Positions 18,776-26,969 are shown, counted from the first letter of the stretch. The stretch: DNA of 64,000 nucleotides from Sporosarcina ureae (GCF_002109325.1 NZ_CP015348.1:1868501-1932500), one strand, 5' to 3'. Notes: generated from the sequence alone by a model not told the origin. Program-made: numbers and translations.

Positions 18776-20500
18776 ATGAGATTCTTATTTAAAAAATGGT
18801 ATATGTTATGTTTACTCATAACTCTACTACTACTGGCCCCACTATCAACAGCAAATGCAGCTGCATTAACCGATGAAGCAACTGACATACCAACTGATAA
18901 AGAATGGACCATTACGTTCAATCACCCTGTCGTTGAATCTCCCAATTTATCTGACACTATTTACGTTATGAACAGTAAAAATGAAATACAGGATGTTACA
19001 CTCTCTGTTCTTGATCGTGTCGTTACCGTTACTGCACCTGAGGTAGGGTACGAAGTGGGTCAAACGTATACTTTACATATTATAGCGGATACTTTGGGAC
19101 AAGTCGGCAATGAAACTAAAACTTTAAAACACCCCATTACAAAACCTTTTACGATCACAACAGATGTCTATACTGTTGTCGACATTCGTGAAAATGGAAC
19201 TTATTCAGTTACCTCAAGCCACCCTACTTTTGACAAAGCAAATGCCAGCTTACAAGAGGGACAAGGCATCATGTTAAATGAACAATATGTCAAAATTCCA
19301 TCTGGCTTTGTAGCAACCAATACTCAAACCGTCACAATTATTTACAAAGAGCCAACTTTTACACAAAAGTATGAATATGCAGGTGTCGCTACTGATACAG
19401 AACTTACGTATACAGACGCTACAGCAGACTACGTTAAGGTGAATATAGGTGAACAAGACATGTACGTCAAACACGAAGATGTCACACTCATTCCTACTGC
19501 TACAGCGAAAGGTCAATCATATTATAAAGCGAATCAACAAGGCTTATGGCATTATGTTTATCACCATCATAGTGGAAAATACGACGGTGCGTATGTAGTC
19601 GGTAAAAGACCTGATTTTCTAAACGAAGGTATAAAGTATTATAGTGACGACGGAGCAAAATTTATTAATAGAAATGGCGAAGCTGTAGGTGAAAGTTATG
19701 CCTACTTCCAATATCTATCACCACGTGTTCCAACAAACTATAGCGCGACAGAGTTAGATACGTATATCAACAGTCAACTTGCAGCGAAAGAACTGACAGG
19801 TGGCGGATATACAAATGCTACAGTAAAAAGTCCATTAAAGGATCTCGGTGCTACATTAAAATCCATTGAAAAAGAGCATCGCATAAATGCCCTGCTCATA
19901 CTATCGCTCGCTATCCATGAAAGTGATTATGGTATGAGTTGTCACGCACAAAACTACAATAATTTATTCGGGTTAACTGTAACGGATACTAACACTCAAT
20001 GTTCAACACATGTCGATACCTCCTCTTCTAAATACTTTGCAACTATTGAGGACAATATCACATCGCTGGCGAATGAATTAAATACCTATTACTTAAACCC
20101 CTTGAATATGCATGAATACCAGTACAATGGCGTAGCACTCGGCAATAAATTGATCGGGATGAACGTTCGCTATGCTTCAGATCCTCACTGGGGAGCAAAA
20201 ACAGCAGGTCATATGTATAACATAGATCAAGAGCTTGGTGGCAAAGACTATAAAAGGCATGAGCTTGGCTTTACGGCAAGTTCAAACGTCAGCATTCGAA
20301 CGGGTCCCATCGTAGACCATAACCGTGCATATCAGTATAAAATTTATGGGACGATTAAACTTCTAGAGAAAATGCCGATTACTCTGTCTGCTACACCTTC
20401 GGAAACAAATGGTTGGTTACGTGTTATTTCTGAATTACCGAATGACGGATCCGATTTGTATACAATAACTCCAAATGTTAACACGGTGACCACACATTAA
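18776..20500 (+). CDS. Secreted N-acetylglucosaminidase-type wall hydrolase
   Basis: 574 residues. Signal peptide ending ANAA (about 30), a bacterial Ig-like domain of the SbsA type (about 33-125), an uncharacterised middle (about 130-330), then a glucosaminidase-family domain (about 345-500). The latter contains LLILSLAIHESDYGMS, whose Glu near residue 380 is the probable catalytic acid, and YNNLFGL. A further module with SNVSIRTGP follows. It should cut the glycan of peptidoglycan outside the cell, as LytD/LytG-like enzymes do. ATG 18776 follows AAGGAGAG. Similar hairpins flank it on both sides. Confidence 0.82.
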   Translation: MRFLFKKWYMLCLLITLLLLAPLSTANAAALTDEATDIPTDKEWTITFNHPVVESPNLSDTIYVMNSKNEIQDVTLSVLDRVVTVTAPEVGYEVGQTYTLHIIADTLGQVGNETKTLKHPITKPFTITTDVYTVVDIRENGTYSVTSSHPTFDKANASLQEGQGIMLNEQYVKIPSGFVATNTQTVTIIYKEPTFTQKYEYAGVATDTELTYTDATADYVKVNIGEQDMYVKHEDVTLIPTATAKGQSYYKANQQGLWHYVYHHHSGKYDGAYVVGKRPDFLNEGIKYYSDDGAKFINRNGEAVGESYAYFQYLSPRVPTNYSATELDTYINSQLAAKELTGGGYTNATVKSPLKDLGATLKSIEKEHRINALLILSLAIHESDYGMSCHAQNYNNLFGLTVTDTNTQCSTHVDTSSSKYFATIEDNITSLANELNTYYLNPLNMHEYQYNGVALGNKLIGMNVRYASDPHWGAKTAGHMYNIDQELGGKDYKRHELGFTASSNVSIRTGPIVDHNRAYQYKIYGTIKLLEKMPITLSATPSETNGWLRVISELPNDGSDLYTITPNVNTVTTH

Positions 20501-20521
20501 TAACTATCTAAGTGGAACTAT

Positions 20522-20559
20522 AAAACAGGCCTATCCAGTTTATCTGGATAGGCCTGTTC
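20522..20559 (+). terminator. Terminator after the glucosaminidase gene
   Basis: AAACAGGCCTATCCAG and CTGGATAGGCCTGTTC form a perfect stem around a 5-base loop. The T run is weak. The sequence closely resembles the gshAB terminator. Confidence 0.7.
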
Positions 20560-20580
20560 GTACATTATTGATGAAATATA

Positions 20581-20802
20581 TTAAAATGGATTAGTCGCAA
20601 TGAAACTTGCCGTTTTCACATAAACACGTGGATTTAATTTCAATTGATTTACAATAACTTCTGCACTATCTTCCGATTGAATCATTTTAGAGTCATCATT
20701 CAGCGGGAAGATTAAAATCAAGTTCATAAAAAACATGAATTGTGTAACCCTGTACTCCACAATTCGTAAAACCGACTACTTCATATAAATGCTCAAGAAT
20801 TT
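20581..20802 (-). pseudogene. Frameshifted remnant of an unrecognised gene
   Basis: Read on the minus strand, one frame encodes LYEVVGFTNCGVQGYTIHVF and YELDFNLPAE before a stop. The next frame continues as DDSKMIQSEDSAEVIVNQLK and LNPRVYVKTASFIATNPF to a TAA at 20581-20583. The two pieces join without a gap if one base is restored near 20705, so this looks like the C-terminal part of a decayed gene. I cannot name the family. An ATG at 20736 gives a 51-codon ORF that alternatively might be real. It fills the gap between the glucosaminidase and transporter genes. Confidence 0.45.
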
Positions 20803-20812
20803 ATCTAAGTGG

Positions 20813-21695
20813 TTAACTTAAACTTCTTGATAGCCTTTTTCGCTGATATGTAGACAGCACTACTCCTCCCACTATAAATAGTGAACCGACAATTTCTGAC
20901 CCCGTTATTGGTTTATACAACAAGATCAAACCCATTACCATCGTTACAAAAGGTTCTAAATTAGATAATATGGAGGCCTTTGAAGCATCAACATATCTAA
21001 TATTGTAGTTCCAAATCAACATGGCGATACCGTGTACCACAATGGCTGTAACAATCAGAAATGACCAATCGGAGACCTTTACACTCATTCGTATCGGCGT
21101 ATCAAGTAGAAAAATAAAAGGAATCGACACAGCTAGTCCAACAACATTTGAATATAAAGTAATTGCAAGCGGATCCACTCTACTGGAAAGGAGTCTCGTC
21201 ACGATAATTAGCATGGCGAAAGTAATCATCGTAACTACAATCCACCATAAACCTTTATCGATATGTATAGAGGATATATTCCCTTTTGCTACGACAAAGA
21301 AAATACCTATGAGCGCAACAATAGATCCAAGTAACATACGAATTGTTAATTTTTCTTTTAAAAAAACGCCAGCTAAAACGCCGGTTAAAATGGGCGTAGT
21401 TGCCAAGATTAATGCAGACGTTGTTGGATCAGCCGTTTCTAATCCAGCGAAAAAAGACCACTGGTTAATAAAAACGCCAAAAACACCTAAAAAATTACTG
21501 CTAGTAAATCGTATTTATTCAGTCGTTTCACATGTAATTTATATGAAGATAATCCAATCAGAAAAAGTACTATAAACAATAGTCTGAGCGAAGTGAGAAG
21601 AGCCGGGAAAAGTCCTGGACCAACATCTTTCCAAAAACAAAATTACTGCCCCACACCATTACACAAAGTGTCAGCCAAGCGTATGCTTTAAACAA
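20813..21695 (-). pseudogene. EamA/DMT-family transporter, two frameshifts
   Basis: The intact downstream part (20813-21406, 197 residues) is the second half of an EamA drug/metabolite exporter with about six membrane segments. Upstream, the N-terminal half continues on the same strand but in other frames: a TTG at 21695 behind AGGAAGGG starts FKAYAWLTLCVMVWGSNFVF. One base is missing in an A/T run near 21628, then VGPGLFPALLTSLRLLFIVL follows. A second base is missing in the six-base run 21489-21494 before GVFGVFINQWSFFAGLETAD. Restoring both bases gives a full ten-segment protein. Either a decaying gene or homopolymer sequencing errors. Confidence 0.75.
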
Positions 21696-21800
21696 ATTTA
21701 TCACCCTTCCTACAACGAAATGCCAACTGGCCTATTCTATACTTACTTATATTTTTCGTACACATTTTTGTTTGGATATATCCACTTACTGACATACAGC

Positions 21801-21881
21801 ATGGCAATGTATACAGGATTAAAACACAGTAATAGTAATATTTTTATCTACATCGTTATTTTACTATTCATTACATCCTAA
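21801..21881 (+). CDS. Candidate small hydrophobic peptide (26 aa)
   Basis: ATG 21801 opens MAMYTGLKHSNSNIFIYIVI followed by LLFITS and a double stop. The C-terminal half is one membrane-type segment. The stop lies in the left arm of a hairpin with a T run (21873-21927). No clear ribosome-binding site precedes it, so translation is doubtful. It could be a small membrane peptide, a toxin-like peptide or chance. The rest of 21696-22256 is AT-rich and holds nothing else I can support. Confidence 0.25.
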   Translation: MAMYTGLKHSNSNIFIYIVILLFITS

Positions 21882-21927
21882 TAGCATTGAGCTTGCTTGC
21901 ATCATTCGTTATTTAGGATGTTTTTTT
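21873..21927 (+). terminator. Orphan terminator-like hairpin
   Basis: ACATCCTAA (21873-21881) pairs with TTAGGATGT (21913-21921) across a 31-base loop, followed by TTTTTTT. No annotated plus-strand gene ends nearby, so it implies a short upstream transcript (see the 26-codon ORF) or an attenuator before the gene at 22257. Confidence 0.5.
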
Positions 21928-22256
21928 CAGTATATTCACAAGTATTTAAATATTATCTACACCATATAACGTACAATGTAATTATTTACTAAATAAATGT
22001 TCGTATTTTGGGTTGAAAGCATAAAAAGCCTCTGCTATAATCATAACGTATTCATTGCAATAGTGCTTTTTACTAAATTCTGCATAAAAATAGTGAGTAA
22101 TAGGAATCTCTTAACACTTAGTAAATTTTAAGCGCCGTCATACTATACTTTAACGATACGTACTGATTAGCCAAATGAAATTTACAATGTACTAGGAAAA
22201 GTAATTTGCTAGGGATACTATTCGATTGGAATTATTCAGGAATGAGGAGATTATCT

Positions 22257-23117
22257 TTGAGGAACATGAAATTAGTTGGCTTTATTGTATGTATGGTTAT
22301 TCTAGCAACGATCGTTTCGGGCTGTAACTCGACTACTAAGAATACAGCTGAAACTGAACTACGTCCGATTATTGTTCAAGGACCCATGCCTATTGAAGCT
22401 GAAAAGTTTGCTGAGAAATTAAGCGATGCAGAAGTTGAGGAATCGGGAAACTTTGTTTTTTATAAAGGTACTATCGATGACTATCCTGTAATTGTTACGA
22501 AAACTAGTAAAGGGATGGAAAACACTGCAGCCGCTACTGCATTAGCAATTGAGAAGTATAACCCTATCGCTATTATTAACCAGGGAACTTCAGGCGGACA
22601 CGACCCGGACTTACATGTATTTGACATAGTGTTAGGAAAACGAACTGTCAATATTGGTTCTATGAAGACTGAGTCTGCTGAAGAAAACGAAGGAATGGAT
22701 CCATCACTATGGAAGCCTATGGACCTTATGGCTTCTGAAGGCAGTGCCGGAGAAGATCCTGATGCAGAGAAGATTCGCTACTTTGATGGCGACGATGAAT
22801 TATTAGCAGCAGCAAATGCGGTTAAAGATCAATATGAACTAGGTAAAGTTGTTGAAGGTACTATTGGATCTGCAGATCTTTGGAATAACGAAGTAGACCG
22901 CATAAACTGGTTCCATGAAAAGTACGGTACTTCTGTTGAGGAAATGGAAGGTGCTGCCGCAGCACAGATTTCTGATAGTTACAACGTTCCTTTTTTAGGT
23001 ATACGCATTCTTTCAAATAACAAAACTAATAATGGACAATATAATCCAGAAACTGCTTCAGCCAATCAAGACTATGTTTATCTTGTTTTAAAAGAATATA
23101 TCTCCAATTTAAAATAA
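22257..23117 (+). CDS. Nucleoside phosphorylase/MTAN-family lipoprotein
   Basis: 286 residues: lipoprotein signal peptide with lipobox IVSGC, then a PNP/UDP phosphorylase-type domain resembling 5'-methylthioadenosine/SAH nucleosidase. GTSGGHDPDLHVFDIV and EEMEGAAAAQ (the ribose-binding Glu-Met-Glu) are present. The catalytic Asp of MTAN (Ser-Asp in ISD) reads Ser-Asn here (ILSNNKT), as I recall for a subgroup of phosphorylase-family proteins. It should lie outside the membrane, so it may act on or sense external nucleosides. Start is TTG 22257 behind GAGGAG; ATG 22266 is the alternative. Confidence 0.78.
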   Translation: MRNMKLVGFIVCMVILATIVSGCNSTTKNTAETELRPIIVQGPMPIEAEKFAEKLSDAEVEESGNFVFYKGTIDDYPVIVTKTSKGMENTAAATALAIEKYNPIAIINQGTSGGHDPDLHVFDIVLGKRTVNIGSMKTESAEENEGMDPSLWKPMDLMASEGSAGEDPDAEKIRYFDGDDELLAAANAVKDQYELGKVVEGTIGSADLWNNEVDRINWFHEKYGTSVEEMEGAAAAQISDSYNVPFLGIRILSNNKTNNGQYNPETASANQDYVYLVLKEYISNLK

Positions 23118-23136
23118 GTGACTTTAACTCGTAAAT

Positions 23137-23186
23137 AAAACTAGAAGAGAAAGGTTTGTTCCATAAACCTTTCTCTTCTAGTTTTT
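23137..23186 (+). terminator. Terminator after the nucleosidase-like gene
   Basis: A 21-bp perfect stem (AAAACTAGAAGAGAAAGGTTT and its complement) around a 7-base loop, ending in a T run. Confidence 0.9.
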
Positions 23187-23397
23187 AGCGTTTAAAAGCA
23201 TCAGGCAGCCTATTCAAAAAGTCTGAGAAGTGTACATGCTTGCATCTACGTTCCATATATGAAATAAAAGGTCCCTGGGCGAGACTTTGTTTTTAAAAAA
23301 CTCCTACATAGCGCTGGAATGGCTTTATGAAAAATGATTGAAATAGATACAAATAGGTAATAGATTGTAAACAACGAAAATAAAAGGAGTGAGCCAT

Positions 23398-24297
23398 TTG
23401 AAAAAATCAGCATTAGTCATTATTAATCCTTCCTCTGGAAAAGAACAAGCAACAGAGTATGAAGAGCAAATTAGAGAAACACTTCAAGATGCGTACAGTG
23501 AAATCACTGTGAAATATACGGAGGGCGAAGGTGATGCGACACGCTTTGCAAAAGAGGCTGCAGAAAATAACTATGACTTCGTTGTTTCACTCGGTGGAGA
23601 CGGAAGTGTGAATGAAACTGTCAATGGACTCGCTCCATTTAATAACCCTCCAAAACTCGGAATCATTCCAATGGGCACAGTGAATGATCTTGCTCGTTCA
23701 TTAAACATTCCAATGAAACCTGTTGATGCGATTAAATTGCTTGTCTCAGGTATTGAAACAAAAATTGACATTGGAATGGCTAACGATGATATTTATTTTA
23801 CAAACATTTTAGGAATTGGAAGTGCTGCGAAAGCAATTCATCATGTCGACAGTGCAGAAAAATCTAAAATCGGACCCATTGCCTACTTGAAAGCGATTGG
23901 GAAAGAAATAATGGATGACCACACTTTTCCAATTAAGTTTGAGATGGAAGAACATACATGGGAAGGTGACGTATCGGTTGTCTTAATATCCCTCATCGAC
24001 TCGCTTGGTGGTATTAAAACAATTGTAAACGAAGTTGAAAACGGAGACGGAAACTTCCATATCTTCGCGTTTAAACACCTTAACTTGACTGAGCTTGCGA
24101 AAATGACCCCTTCAATCATAATGGGCAAATTAAAGGAATCAGAAAACGTTCAATACTTTAAAACACGACAAGTCAACATAACGACTTCTGCCGGTGAGAC
24201 ACAAGAAAGTGATATAGATGGTGAACAAGGACCGAATTTACCACTCAATTTAAAAGTTTTGCAACAACATATAACCATCATTTCGAACAAAGCTTAA
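23398..24297 (+). CDS. Diacylglycerol/lipid kinase family protein (BmrU/YegS-like)
   Basis: 299 residues of the DAGK catalytic family. INPSSGK lies near the N-terminus, the nucleotide loop SLGGDGSVNE near residue 65, and GTVNDLARSL near 100. The C-terminal half is the usual beta-sandwich. It probably phosphorylates diacylglycerol or a related lipid at the membrane. Start is TTG 23398, 8 bases after AAAAGGAG; the GTG at 23389 overlaps that box. It stands alone, with its own terminator, just outside the rlmH-linked island. Confidence 0.85.
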   Translation: MKKSALVIINPSSGKEQATEYEEQIRETLQDAYSEITVKYTEGEGDATRFAKEAAENNYDFVVSLGGDGSVNETVNGLAPFNNPPKLGIIPMGTVNDLARSLNIPMKPVDAIKLLVSGIETKIDIGMANDDIYFTNILGIGSAAKAIHHVDSAEKSKIGPIAYLKAIGKEIMDDHTFPIKFEMEEHTWEGDVSVVLISLIDSLGGIKTIVNEVENGDGNFHIFAFKHLNLTELAKMTPSIIMGKLKESENVQYFKTRQVNITTSAGETQESDIDGEQGPNLPLNLKVLQQHITIISNKA

Positions 24298-24315
24298 ATC
24301 AAACTTAAAATTACC

Positions 24316-24353
24316 AAAAAAGATTCCAGGTTTCTTCATCTAGAATCTTTTTT
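24316..24353 (+). terminator. Terminator after the lipid-kinase gene
   Basis: AAAAAAGATTC (24316-24326) pairs with GAATCTTTTTT (24343-24353). Confidence 0.75.
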
Positions 24354-24530
24354 AATTGTTATAATCTCTTATGATTCTAGTACAACTGGGTCAAACCCAT
24401 TCGCAATACCTTTATCGTGCGTTTCGGTGCAATAAGAGTTAGTTGTAGCTATACATTAACTTTTCTTTTCACTATCGAACTTATAGAAAACCTATGTTTA
24501 AAATTATCTGCAATACACTTCCAGCTAATT

Positions 24531-24559
24531 AAAAACCTCATCTATTTATGGTAAGGCTC
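24531..24559. repeat. Direct repeat, att-like copy of the rlmH 3' end
   Basis: 29 bases matching 26476-26504 at 25 positions, in the same orientation. On the minus strand it contains GAGCCTTACCATAAATAG, resembling the SCC attachment core GAAGC(A/T)TATCATAAATGA of staphylococci and the local rlmH end GAGCCTTATCATAAGTAA. It marks the outer edge of the segment 24531-26504. Most of the gap 24354-24652 around it is AT-rich and shows no gene. Confidence 0.6.
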
Positions 24560-24652
24560 GCTGTGAGATATATAAGTGAGATTTTTATTCCATTTTATAT
24601 CGAACTTCAACCTTATTGTATTGGATAACAATCAGTCATTTATCGGTCCAGA

Positions 24653-24745
24653 ATTGGTCCGGAATTGGTCCAAGCTTTGTAGTATCGGTCCAGAATCGGT
24701 CCAAATTTTATAGTATCAGTCCAGAATCGGTTCATTTGTTCACTA
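24653..24745. repeat. Three 31-bp tandem repeats with paired GGTCC motifs
   Basis: Units at 24653-24683, 24684-24714 and 24715-24745 each carry two GGTCC-type half-sites 11 bases apart (start positions 24656/24667, 24687/24698, 24718/24729). One further half-site lies at 24645. The 11-base phasing puts each pair on one face of the helix, as in iterons or arrays of operator half-sites. The array ends 15 bases beyond the stop codon of the AlbA_2 gene. Confidence 0.8.
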
Positions 24746-24760
24746 ACAATCTGCTAAATA

Positions 24761-26398
24761 TCATTTTAATCTATAAAAACTTGCCCTTGCTCTACCTTCT
24801 AAAACAATAACTTTCTCATCCCTTAAACGTTGTAAAATACGTTTACTACTTGTAGATGAAAAGCCACACAATCTTTCGACATCAGGACGAGTAATCGAAC
24901 CATTTTTATTCAAATATTCAATAATCATTGTTTTAGCTTGTATTTCATCAAAATCTTTGTCTTTTGTATACTCAATATTATCATCTAAACTTTCATACAC
25001 TCGATGGGTAAACATATATTTATTTCTTGCTTCTCTTTGTAGAATGTTTCTTTTTTGACAAAGTTTACTTAAAACATTTGATGCTGATTGAATTGTAATT
25101 TGAGCCACTTCTGCAGCCTTATTTAGAGTTATCGTTTTATTAGATTTAATGTATTTTAAGATGCAAATTTCTGAAACTGAAAACTCCCCATTATTTTCTT
25201 GCTCTTTAGTAATAAACTTCAAAAATTCTATATCTTCTAAGCTACTTCTTAACGTTAAACTTACTGCCTCAGAATACAAATTATATTCAGGGGCTGATTT
25301 TCCTAAGGAAAGCATATCCTTAAAAATTATATCTACACCTTGACCAGAACGTTGAACGTATTTTAGCTTTTGAAGTGTTTCTGCAATCAATTTGTTTCTC
25401 GGCGATGAAGGATGTGTAATAATATTAGTACTGTCAACTCCAGACGGAAACGCGCCAGGGTTTTCAATAATAATTTCGTTAGGAAAAAATTTAATAAAAA
25501 TTGACGAATTACTCTCATAATCACGATGTGAGATAGCATTAAGAAGGGCTTCTTGAAATACATTGATAGGATAATCTTGGACTTCTAATTTAAATAGGCC
25601 CATCTGTATATTTTTAATTCCGTTCCTGTCTTCGAAAAATTGTTGAATTCTATCTACAATTTGAATTAAAGGGATTTTTAGCTCTAAACGCTTATTATAT
25701 TCCGTTTGCCCATCGCTATAAGTAAGAATTATTATTTCCGCTTGTGGCATATATTTAGCAATCGCTTCTTTTGTACCAATAAATAACACCCCCGCTACAG
25801 TTAACTGAATTTCATTATCAACAACATCTACTAAGCGTAAATCCTTTAGAAAGGTGATATTATCTGATTGATATAAAGTAGACTCTTTATCACGAGATTG
25901 TATTTTTAGTTTCAATCGCTCTACTTCCGTAAAGTCTATATCATCTTTAGTCGTCGGTTCGATAATTTTTGCAGAGTAGTCGCCTTTAAATCCTTTAATT
26001 TTATTAGAGGTATATTCTGATGGATAAAATGGTTTTGTATTTTTCCCTAATCTTTTATATACAATACCTTTTGAAGTGGCTACAATTTCTGGAGACTTTT
26101 CAATTTTTATTTTAAAAATTTCTTTGCCATCAATCTTTATTACATCAATATCAGTAAAAAGCTTAGGTATAGTCTTGTCATAAATGCTTTCAATAATATT
26201 TTGTTCATCGTAATCAAAACATCCGGTTACTTCTCCATCGTCTTCTACCCCGACTAAGATGATACCACCGTCAGTATTGGCAAATCCTACAGATTCATTT
26301 GTTAAAATATTCATAAGTTCTTTCTTGTTTGCTTTAACCCAACTTTTAAACTCTACATGCTTAGATTCACCCTGTTGGATTATTTCAAATATATCCAT
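24761..26398 (-). CDS. AlbA_2/Schlafen-type protein with ATPase-like and winged-helix parts
   Basis: 545 residues. The N-terminal AlbA_2 domain (about 10-125) contains EFKSWV and NTDGGIILVGVEDDG. The middle has QEALLNAISHRDYESNSSI, IENPGAFPSG and RSGQGVDII, the HATPase_c_4-like arrangement of this family. The C-terminal quarter holds two winged-helix stretches, ITLNKAAEVAQITIQSASNVL and ITRPDVERLCGFSSTSSKRIL. Such proteins are usually annotated as ATP-binding transcriptional regulators or RNA-binding proteins and are often carried by mobile or defence islands; the substrate is unknown. ATG 26398 follows AGGAGGTG; the GTG at 26407 overlaps that box. AT-rich codon use differs from its neighbours. 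Confidence 0.82.
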   Translation of the reverse strand: MDIFEIIQQGESKHVEFKSWVKANKKELMNILTNESVGFANTDGGIILVGVEDDGEVTGCFDYDEQNIIESIYDKTIPKLFTDIDVIKIDGKEIFKIKIEKSPEIVATSKGIVYKRLGKNTKPFYPSEYTSNKIKGFKGDYSAKIIEPTTKDDIDFTEVERLKLKIQSRDKESTLYQSDNITFLKDLRLVDVVDNEIQLTVAGVLFIGTKEAIAKYMPQAEIIILTYSDGQTEYNKRLELKIPLIQIVDRIQQFFEDRNGIKNIQMGLFKLEVQDYPINVFQEALLNAISHRDYESNSSIFIKFFPNEIIIENPGAFPSGVDSTNIITHPSSPRNKLIAETLQKLKYVQRSGQGVDIIFKDMLSLGKSAPEYNLYSEAVSLTLRSSLEDIEFLKFITKEQENNGEFSVSEICILKYIKSNKTITLNKAAEVAQITIQSASNVLSKLCQKRNILQREARNKYMFTHRVYESLDDNIEYTKDKDFDEIQAKTMIIEYLNKNGSITRPDVERLCGFSSTSSKRILQRLRDEKVIVLEGRARASFYRLK

Positions 26399-26475
26399 TG
26401 AATACACCTCCTAACTTGATATGACTATTATACCAAGATTAGAAGGTAAAAAGGAAACACTTAAGTGTGCCTAAT

Positions 26476-26504
26476 AAAAACCTAATTTACTTATGATAAG
26501 GCTC
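26476..26504. repeat. Direct repeat at the rlmH 3' end (att-like)
   Basis: Partner of 24531-24559. It includes the last codons and TAA of rlmH plus 11 bases beyond. Minus-strand core is GAGCCTTATCATAAGTAA, close to the SCC attB core GAAGCTTATCATAAGTAA. Confidence 0.65.
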
Positions 26505-26966
26505 CCCCTTAATAATCCGAAACCCTCGATAAATCTGCTCCACCAACACCAACTTCATCAACTGATGCGGAAATGTCATCTTAGAAAACGATAACTTCTC
26601 ATTCGAACGCTGTAGCACACTACTATGTAAACCCAGTGATCCGCCAATAACAAAGACAATCTTACTTTTACCATACGTCATCAACGAATCAAGACTAGCT
26701 GCAAATTCCTCAGAAGTTTTCATTTTACCGTCGATTGCTAGTGCAATGACGTGTGCGTCAGGTGCAATCTTCGCCAAAATTCGATCAGCTTCTTTCTTTT
26801 TGACAATTTCCATGTCAGCATCACTTAGTGTTTCTGGTGCTTTTTCGTCCGCCACTTCAATTAATTGCATTTTTGCATAGCTATTTAGGCGTTTTGTATA
26901 CTCTTCTATTCCTTGTTTCAAATACTTCTCTTTTAACTTACCCACGGTGACAATTGATATATTCAC
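26487..26966 (-). CDS. rlmH: 23S rRNA pseudouridine-1915 N3-methyltransferase
   Basis: 159 residues, the normal RlmH (OrfX) length. A SPOUT-fold methyltransferase with [14 protein letters not shown] and the ending [17 protein letters not shown], the invariant C-terminus of the family. It uses S-adenosylmethionine to methylate pseudouridine 1915 in helix 69 of 23S rRNA. The C-terminal codons double as an att-like repeat. The gene lies 3' of htrA as in Bacillus and is preceded by several DnaA boxes. Confidence 0.96.
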   Translation of the reverse strand: MNISIVTVGKLKEKYLKQGIEEYTKRLNSYAKMQLIEVADEKAPETLSDADMEIVKKKEADRILAKIAPDAHVIALAIDGKMKTSEEFAASLDSLMTYGKSKIVFVIGGSLGLHSSVLQRSNEKLSFSKMTFPHQLMKLVLVEQIYRGFRIIKGEPYHK

Positions 26967-26969
26967 AGT

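Larger units (their letters stand above)
24531..26504. mobile_element. Putative SCC-like island or remnant at rlmH
   Basis: About 1.95 kb enclosed by 29-bp direct repeats, one being the 3' end of rlmH. Contents are one AlbA_2/Schlafen-type gene, of visibly lower GC than its neighbours, and a 31-bp repeat array. In staphylococci, SCC elements integrate at the same rlmH codons through Ccr recombinases and leave such repeats. No recombinase gene is present here, so this would be a deleted, satellite or trans-mobilised element. In other Bacillales htrA and rlmH are adjacent with nothing foreign beyond rlmH that I can compare, so the insertion is inferred from the repeats only. Confidence 0.5.

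Noticed and set aside
24653..24745. CRISPR array
   Set aside because: Repeat units are contiguous and only about 31 bp with no unique spacers, and no cas gene is present.
24616..24810. 64-codon plus-strand ORF through the 31-bp repeats
   Set aside because: Its repeated peptide simply mirrors the DNA repeat, and its end is antisense to the AlbA_2 gene.
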